Positions 34,756 through 39,004 of a stretch of DNA of 39,004 nt are shown here, piece by piece. A program made the position numbers and the translations under genes. This DNA is from an uncultured Eubacteriales bacterium (GTDB lineage: Bacteria > Bacillota > Clostridia > Oscillospirales > Acutalibacteraceae): assembly GCA_934444365.1 (NCBI GenBank), contig CAKSCM010000016.1, positions 1 to 39,004 on the forward strand. Direction: 5' to 3'. The notes below the pieces were generated by a model that made no database searches, was not told the origin of the DNA, and was given only the letters and a program-made list of their open reading frames with translations. Position 1 is the first letter of the stretch. Each line of letters begins with the position of its first letter.

Positions 34756-35688
34756 ATGAGAAAAAACAAAGACAAAAAAGCCCGGGTAAAACATCGCAAT
34801 GAGAGCAAAAACGCTGTTAAAAAGTCCGGCAGACAGGCCTTTTTAACCGGTGCTGCCGACATTGCGCTATTTACCGTCGGCGCCGCAATTTATGCGCTTT
34901 CGGTAAGCATTTTTACCCTGCCTAACAATATAGCGCCGGGCGGAGTTACCGGTATTGCCACCGTTTTAAATCGCCTTTTCGGTTTTCCGGTTGGTACTAC
35001 GGCCTTTATAATCAATATACCGCTGTTTATTTTAGCCTTTAGGATTTTCGGAAAATCATTTCTTTCAAAGACCGTCGTGGCTACGGTTATAACGTCGGTC
35101 GCCCTTGATATCGCGCCGCTTATACCCTACACCTACACATCCGACAAGATTCTTGCCGCCCTTTACGGAGGGGTGCTTAGCGGCTTTGGTCTTTCGCTCG
35201 TGTTTTTAAGGGGAGGAACTACCGGCGGCACCGATATCGGCGCAAGGCTTATCAATCATGCCTTTTCGGGCATATCGGTCGGCAGGGCGGTGCTGATACT
35301 GGATGCGGCGGTGGTCATCATGTCGGCCGTTGCATTCTCAAGCATTGAAAGCGCCCTCCATTCGGTAATAGTTATATTTGTTACCTCAAAGGTTATCGAT
35401 ACCGTTATATACGGCGTTGACAGAGGGAAGCTTGTATACATCGTAACCGGCAAGGGCGAAAAGGTATCAAAGGCCATTATGGATGAATTGGAGCGCGGAG
35501 TAACCGTAATCCCCTCGCGCGGCGGCTATACCGGCGAGCAAAAGGACACTCTTATGTGCGCTTTAAGACTCAATGAGGTATCGTCGGTGCGGCGAATGGT
35601 ACAGCAGAACGACCCTCAAAGCTTTATGATAATAAGCGACGCGAGCGAGATAGTCGGCCTCGGCTTTAAGGATGTCGAGGGAGATTGA
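34756..35688 (+). CDS. YitT-family membrane protein with C-terminal DUF2179 domain
   Basis: This 310-residue integral membrane protein has a Lys/Arg-rich cytosolic head, about five membrane helices, GGVTGIATVLNRLFGFPVGT, and the loop RGGTTGGTDIGARLINH, which is diagnostic of YitT/YczE-like proteins. The C-terminal cytosolic DUF2179 domain reads LVYIVTGKGEKVSKAIMDEL and GYTGEQKDTLMCALRLNEV. Transport or signalling function is unknown for the family. ATG 34756 is supported by GAGAGGGTGG at 34741-34750; the upstream extension to 34705 is not family-like. Confidence 0.9.
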   Translation: MRKNKDKKARVKHRNESKNAVKKSGRQAFLTGAADIALFTVGAAIYALSVSIFTLPNNIAPGGVTGIATVLNRLFGFPVGTTAFIINIPLFILAFRIFGKSFLSKTVVATVITSVALDIAPLIPYTYTSDKILAALYGGVLSGFGLSLVFLRGGTTGGTDIGARLINHAFSGISVGRAVLILDAAVVIMSAVAFSSIESALHSVIVIFVTSKVIDTVIYGVDRGKLVYIVTGKGEKVSKAIMDELERGVTVIPSRGGYTGEQKDTLMCALRLNEVSSVRRMVQQNDPQSFMIISDASEIVGLGFKDVEGD

Positions 35689-35736
35689 TTTTTTATAAAA
35701 ATTCTTATCAGAACTTAAAAAAGGAAGCGTATGTAA

Positions 35737-37266
35737 TTGATAGCAAAGCTCAAAAGTGCCGGAATATTCGGCATGGATGCCTTTATAGCCGATGTTGAAG
35801 CCTACATATCGGACGGCTTTTCGAGTTTTGAAATAGTCGGACTGCCCGATGCGAGCGTTAAAGAGGCCAAAGAGCGTGTGCGTGCGGCCATTGCCAACAG
35901 CGGCGGCGTTTATCCTGCCGTTAGGATAACGGTCAACATAGCGCCGGCCGACATTAAAAAATCCGGAACCCTTTACGATCTGCCCATTTTACTTTCCCTT
36001 TTAAAGGCCGGCGGACAGCTTAAGGAGGATTTAGGCGACAGCGTTTTCATCGGCGAGCTGTCGCTTGACGGCGATGTCCGTCCTGCCGGCGGTGTGCTTG
36101 CAATGGTTATAAAGGCCCGTCAGTGCGGCTTTAAAAAATTCTATATTCCCGTCGATAACGCCGCCGAGGGCTCGGTGGTCGAGGGGATAGAGGTCTATCC
36201 CGTCGAAAATGTCAGACAGCTTGTCGATCACATAAAGGGCTTTTCGCCCATAAAGCCGGTCAGCCGGGAGGATTTTCCCGAAATAACCGAAATAGACGCC
36301 CCCGATTTCAGCGACGTTAAGGGACAGTTTCAGGCCAGGCGTGCGCTCGAAATAGCGGCCGCCGGCGGACATAATGTGCTTATGATCGGTCCTCCGGGAT
36401 CGGGAAAGAGCATGCTTGCCAAGCGGCTGCCCTCAATACTTCCCGATATGACCTTTGAGGAAAAGATAGAAACGACAAAGCTCCATTCCATAGCCGGAAT
36501 TCTGCCCAAGGGCGCGCCCCTTGTGTCGGTAAGGCCGTTCAGGGCGCCCCATCATACAATGTCGCCCATTGCGCTGTCGGGAGGAGGCAGCATTCCGAAG
36601 CCGGGAGAGATATCCCTCGCTCATAACGGCGTGCTTTTTCTTGACGAGCTGCCCGAGTTTTCCCGTACCGCAATGGAGGCTTTAAGACAGCCCCTTGAGG
36701 ACGGCCGGGTGGTTATATCCCGTGTGTCGGCTACTCTTTCGTATCCGTGCGACATAATGCTCGTTGCGGCGATGAACCCCTGTCCGTGCGGCTTTTACGG
36801 CCATCCTACAAGAAAATGCGTATGCCCCGAGGGAACGCCTGCAAAATACTTGAATCGCGTCAGCGGTCCTTTGCTTGACCGTTTTGATTTACATATCGAG
36901 GTTCCGTCGGTCGAATTCGAGGAGCTTGATTCTTCGGTAAAAAGCGAAGGCTCGGCCGCCATTAAAAAGCGGGTCAACGCCGCGAGAAAGCTGCAGCAAC
37001 AGCGGTACAGCGGCAAGGGCTTTTCCTGCAACAGCAATCTGACCCCGGCATTGCTTCATGAATACTGTCATCTGACCGAGGACGCCAGAGCCTTTTTAAA
37101 ACGTGCTTTCGAAAAGCTCGGAATGTCCGGCCGGGCGTACGACCGCGTGCTAAAGGTCGCCCGTACAATAGCCGACCTTGACGGATCGGATACTATCACC
37201 AAGGATCACATTGCCGAAACGGTGCAGTACCGGTCGCTCGACCGTAAATACTGGCAGCAAAAATAG
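35737..37266 (+). CDS. YifB-type magnesium-chelatase-like AAA ATPase (ComM-related)
   Basis: This 509-residue protein starts at TTG 35737, with the family N-terminus MIAKLKSAGIFGMDAF and the N-terminal domain of the Lon-like ChlI fold (SFEIVGLPDASVKEAKERVRAA). The AAA core has Walker A GPPGSGKSMLAKRL (about 216-229) and Walker B LFLDELPEF, and the Cys cluster MNPCPCGFYGHPTRKCVCPEG. ComM/YifB proteins assist branch migration during natural transformation; the role in Clostridia is less sure. An ATG-TAA lies in frame at 35731-35736, directly before the TTG, with the ribosome site AAAGGAAG placed better for that ATG. Confidence 0.93.
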   Translation: MIAKLKSAGIFGMDAFIADVEAYISDGFSSFEIVGLPDASVKEAKERVRAAIANSGGVYPAVRITVNIAPADIKKSGTLYDLPILLSLLKAGGQLKEDLGDSVFIGELSLDGDVRPAGGVLAMVIKARQCGFKKFYIPVDNAAEGSVVEGIEVYPVENVRQLVDHIKGFSPIKPVSREDFPEITEIDAPDFSDVKGQFQARRALEIAAAGGHNVLMIGPPGSGKSMLAKRLPSILPDMTFEEKIETTKLHSIAGILPKGAPLVSVRPFRAPHHTMSPIALSGGGSIPKPGEISLAHNGVLFLDELPEFSRTAMEALRQPLEDGRVVISRVSATLSYPCDIMLVAAMNPCPCGFYGHPTRKCVCPEGTPAKYLNRVSGPLLDRFDLHIEVPSVEFEELDSSVKSEGSAAIKKRVNAARKLQQQRYSGKGFSCNSNLTPALLHEYCHLTEDARAFLKRAFEKLGMSGRAYDRVLKVARTIADLDGSDTITKDHIAETVQYRSLDRKYWQQK

Positions 37267-37374
37267 TTTTTATTTTTACTTGTTTGCTTTTTTGTCGGTT
37301 GATTCTTTAGTTTTTTAATCCTATATTATTCTATTCTTCTATTTTTCAGACCCTTACCTACTACTCACCTCTTA
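37267..37374. other. Pyrimidine-rich intergenic DNA after yifB
   Basis: T- and C-rich DNA without a gene or clear terminator of its own leads into the C-run tract at 37375. Confidence 0.5.
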
Positions 37375-37409
37375 CCCTTACCCTTACCCTTTCCCTTTCC
37401 CTTTCCCCC
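37375..37409 (-). repeat. C-run tract; G-quadruplex-type motif on the minus strand
   Basis: Six C-runs of three or more (37375-37377, 37381-37383, 37387-37389, 37393-37395, 37399-37401, 37405-37409) are spaced exactly three bases apart (TTA or TTT). On the minus strand this is six GGG runs with loops of AAA/TAA, the classic G4 pattern. It lies inside a pyrimidine-rich stretch. Confidence 0.85.
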
Positions 37410-37555
37410 TTGCTTCTTACCGTCCGCCGCCTATATCTCCCAATTTCACCCCTTGCTTTTCTAATCCCTACGCACCCATGCATTCATTTTGTCGCCCTAT
37501 CTTTGCCGGGGGAATCGGGAAAACCTCATAATATTGAATCTGAGAAAAGCGAAAG
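37410..37555. other. Intergenic region before the sleB terminator
   Basis: No gene or RNA is visible. The pyrimidine bias of 37300-37500 fades out here. Confidence 0.4.
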
Positions 37556-37613
37556 CCGTAAAAAACGAAAAACCGCCGATTAAGACCATAGATTAATGGC
37601 TTAATGGCGGCGG
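37556..37613 (-). terminator. Terminator of sleB
   Basis: On the minus strand, CCGCCATTAAG pairs with CTTAATCGGCGG with an inner CCAT/ATGG hairpin, followed by TTTTTCGTTTTTT. It also forms on the plus strand, with a weaker T-run, so it may stop yifB transcripts as well. Confidence 0.85.
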
Positions 37614-37683
37614 ATTTTACGAATATGAAACGCTTTGGATTTTTTCTTTACCGGAGACGTTTTGTTTTCGAGAGAGGGGAATT

Positions 37684-38379
37684 TTAACTGCAAAAAACGT
37701 GGCGGCCGATGGTCGTTATAATCGGGCGCGAGCGAATCCATTTACTTACGGCGGTTTTTGGGTTATAATAATAAATAGCTCCGCCGCTGGGATCCCAGCC
37801 GTTTAAGGCGTCCTTGGCCGCCTTGTAGGCCGAGTCGGCGACCGTTTTGTTAAACTGTCCGTCGGTCATGCAGGTAAAGGCGCCGGACTGGTAAATTACC
37901 CCGGCAACGCTGTTCGGGAAGGACGGATGGCGTACGCGGTTTAAAATTACCGCTCCTACGGCGACCTGTCCGGTGTAGCTCTCGCCGCGGGCTTCGGCCG
38001 AAATTACCCGGGCTAAAAGATTATAGTCGCTCGACGAATATCCGCCGTACGATCCCGACGACGAAGAGGACGACGAGCTGATACCGATTGCGGCGAGGGT
38101 CTTTTTGCCGGCAATTCCGTCGGGAGTAAGTCCGTTTTTCTTTTGAAAGCTTATAACGGCGTTTTTGGTGCCGGTGCCGTAAATACCGTCAACCGAGCCG
38201 CTGTAATAGCCCCATTCTTTTAATCTTGTTTGTATTGCGCGCACCTCGCTGCCGGTCGAGCCCATCTTTGAAAGGGCCGATACCGGGGCGCTCATTGCGA
38301 GGAGAATTATAAGCAGATTCAGCAGTATTGTCACCGCTATCTGCCAGCACCTGATCAAAACCTTTTTATTGATCTTCAT
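37684..38379 (-). CDS. sleB: Spore cortex-lytic enzyme SleB
   Basis: This 231-residue secreted enzyme cleaves spore cortex peptidoglycan during germination. Residues 9-36 form a signal or membrane helix. PG_binding_1 covers about 38-98 (GSTGSEVRAIQTRLKEWGYY, GIYGTGTKNAVISFQKKNGL). A Ser-rich linker follows, then Hydrolase_2 of the CwlJ/SleB family (about 118-231) with the catalytic Glu in ARVISAEARGESY and the conserved VAAVILNRVRHPSFP-type block (here VAVGAVILNRVRHP). It is short compared with Bacillus SleB (about 300), as usual in Clostridia. No ypeB partner is adjacent. Its start is ATG 38379, with GAAAGGCAG about 11 bases upstream. Confidence 0.93.
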   Translation of the reverse strand: MKINKKVLIRCWQIAVTILLNLLIILLAMSAPVSALSKMGSTGSEVRAIQTRLKEWGYYSGSVDGIYGTGTKNAVISFQKKNGLTPDGIAGKKTLAAIGISSSSSSSSGSYGGYSSSDYNLLARVISAEARGESYTGQVAVGAVILNRVRHPSFPNSVAGVIYQSGAFTCMTDGQFNKTVADSAYKAAKDALNGWDPSGGAIYYYNPKTAVSKWIRSRPIITTIGRHVFCS

Positions 38380-38636
38380 AAATTTTTACACTGCCTTTCG
38401 CAAAGGATGCATTTTTTACGGGAGACGGGAACGGCTCTCGCTTTTGCGGATAGTGTCGCGGCGTTTTAGGAAAAAATATTAAGCGCCTAACCGATAATCG
38501 CCTATCCGGGAAAGCGGCCGTCCGGCTTTAAAAATGCTTTTTTCGGATGATTCCGGAGCTTTTTAATGCGATGTAAGGATTTGGCCGTCGCCCTTATACC
38601 CTTAGCATATGTTGCAAGGCATGGTTTTATTTATGA
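38380..38636. other. Intergenic region upstream of sleB
   Basis: No gene is seen. The minus strand should carry a sporulation (sigma-G-like) promoter, but no confident pair of boxes was found. Confidence 0.4.
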
Positions 38637-38770
38637 AGTGTTGTACCAGATAGATACAAATCGGTTTTGGCGGGTAAAATTCCTTTTTCTCTTTGCCGGA
38701 AAGCCTTGTAATACGGCAGTATTGCTTCGTTTTCCGTCTTTGATAAAAAGAAATTTTACCACGACAAAAC
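38637..38770. repeat. Hairpin repeat element, copy 1
   Basis: The first 89 bases (38637-38725) recur at 38916-39004 with one mismatch. The element folds back on itself: GTTTTGGCGGGTAAAATT (38664-38681) with AATTTTACCACGACAAAAC (38752-38770), continuing inward (CCTTTTTCTC against GATAAAAAGAA) to a tip, AATAC-GGCA-GTATT (38710-38723). Confidence 0.85.
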
Positions 38771-38780
38771 TGCTATGCAC

Positions 38781-38893
38781 CTGAAAAGATGTAATTTTTC
38801 AGTCAGACGTATTTAAAAAACCGCTGATATACTCGCGTATTTCAAGATTTTTTAAGTGCGTATGGCGGGAAAAGGGCGCTTTTTCAGGCGGTT
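38781..38893. repeat. Nested small inverted repeats between hairpin copies
   Basis: CTGAAAA (38781-38787) pairs with TTTTCAG (38796-38802). AACCGCTGA (38819-38827) pairs with TCAGGCGGTT (38884-38893). ATAC (38829-38832) pairs with GTAT (38837-38840) in the loop. Confidence 0.6.
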
Positions 38894-38894
38894 C

Positions 38895-38936
38895 GTACCT
38901 ATCCGGTACAACACTAGTGTTGTACCGGATAGATAC
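38895..38936. repeat. 42-bp near-perfect palindrome
   Basis: The palindrome is centred on CTAG. The inner 32 bases (38900-38931) are perfectly self-complementary; each arm reads TATCCGGTACAACACT. Five more bases on each side pair with a single mismatch. Confidence 0.95.
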
Positions 38937-39004
38937 AAATCGGTTTTGGCGGGTAAAATTCCTTTTTCTCTTTGCCGGAAAGCCTTGTAATACGGCAGTA
39001 TTGC
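38916..39004. repeat. Hairpin repeat element, copy 2, cut by window end
   Basis: This is the same 89 bases as 38637-38725 with one mismatch (G for A in TTGTACCGGATAG). It runs to the last base of the window, so the second foldback arm should lie just beyond it. Confidence 0.95.

Noticed and set aside
37372..37409. Telomere-like repeat
   Set aside because: The unit is CCCTTA/CCCTTT, not the telomeric CCCTAA, and the sequence is bacterial intergenic DNA.
38566..38784. 72-codon frame in the repeat region
   Set aside because: It runs through the hairpin repeat, has no ribosome site and resembles no protein family.

Overview
The window looks like a chromosome fragment of a spore-forming, polysaccharide-using Clostridia, most likely Oscillospirales (Ruminococcaceae sensu lato). 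The evidence is: sporulation genes yabP and yabQ, a SleB spore cortex-lytic enzyme, a type I dockerin, strong AGGAGG-type ribosome sites, CUT1 sugar transporters without their own ATPase, and moderate GC with AT-rich intergenic DNA. No rRNA, tRNA, prophage, insertion sequence or CRISPR array was seen.

Layout. 1-382: tandem 15-bp repeats and non-coding DNA. 383-1324: diacylglycerol/lipid kinase. 1450-14402: a large co-directional transport and surface locus from a good sigma-A promoter to a strong terminator: a solute-binding protein carrying carbohydrate-binding-like modules, permease pair 1, a membrane-anchored NHL-propeller/TPR/Yip1 protein, a secreted DUF5696-type protein, and permease pair 2. 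14575-14685: a long imperfect hairpin. Then a duplicated-domain lipoprotein, tsaD, an SGNH esterase-like hydrolase and an orphan mazF on the minus strand. 18612-20195: 1.6 kb without a gene, holding dispersed repeats, a promoter and a structured leader for a 1652-residue secreted dockerin protein. 26137-27981: an orphan solute-binding lipoprotein with its own very good promoter. 28169-37266: housekeeping genes rpsO, pnp, lepA, a YitT-family gene and yifB, with yabPQ on the minus strand between pnp and lepA. 37375-37409: a G-quadruplex-type tract. 37684-38379: sleB (minus). 38637-39004: a hairpin-dense repeat array cut by the window edge.

How it fits together. The 13-kb locus is the most unusual part. 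Its proteins suggest an outer-face machine that captures a glycan (carbohydrate-binding modules fused to a solute-binding domain), possibly processes it (DUF5696, whose C-terminal half looks like a glycosidase-type barrel), senses or organises it at the membrane (NHL/TPR/Yip1 protein) and imports products through two permease pairs that would borrow a shared MsmX-like ATPase encoded elsewhere. The NHL/Yip1 protein and the dockerin protein share the same ~50-residue helical repeat, although they are encoded 13 kb apart. Substrate and mechanism cannot be read from the sequence.

Family names rest on recognised motifs and remembered homologues. No database search was run.
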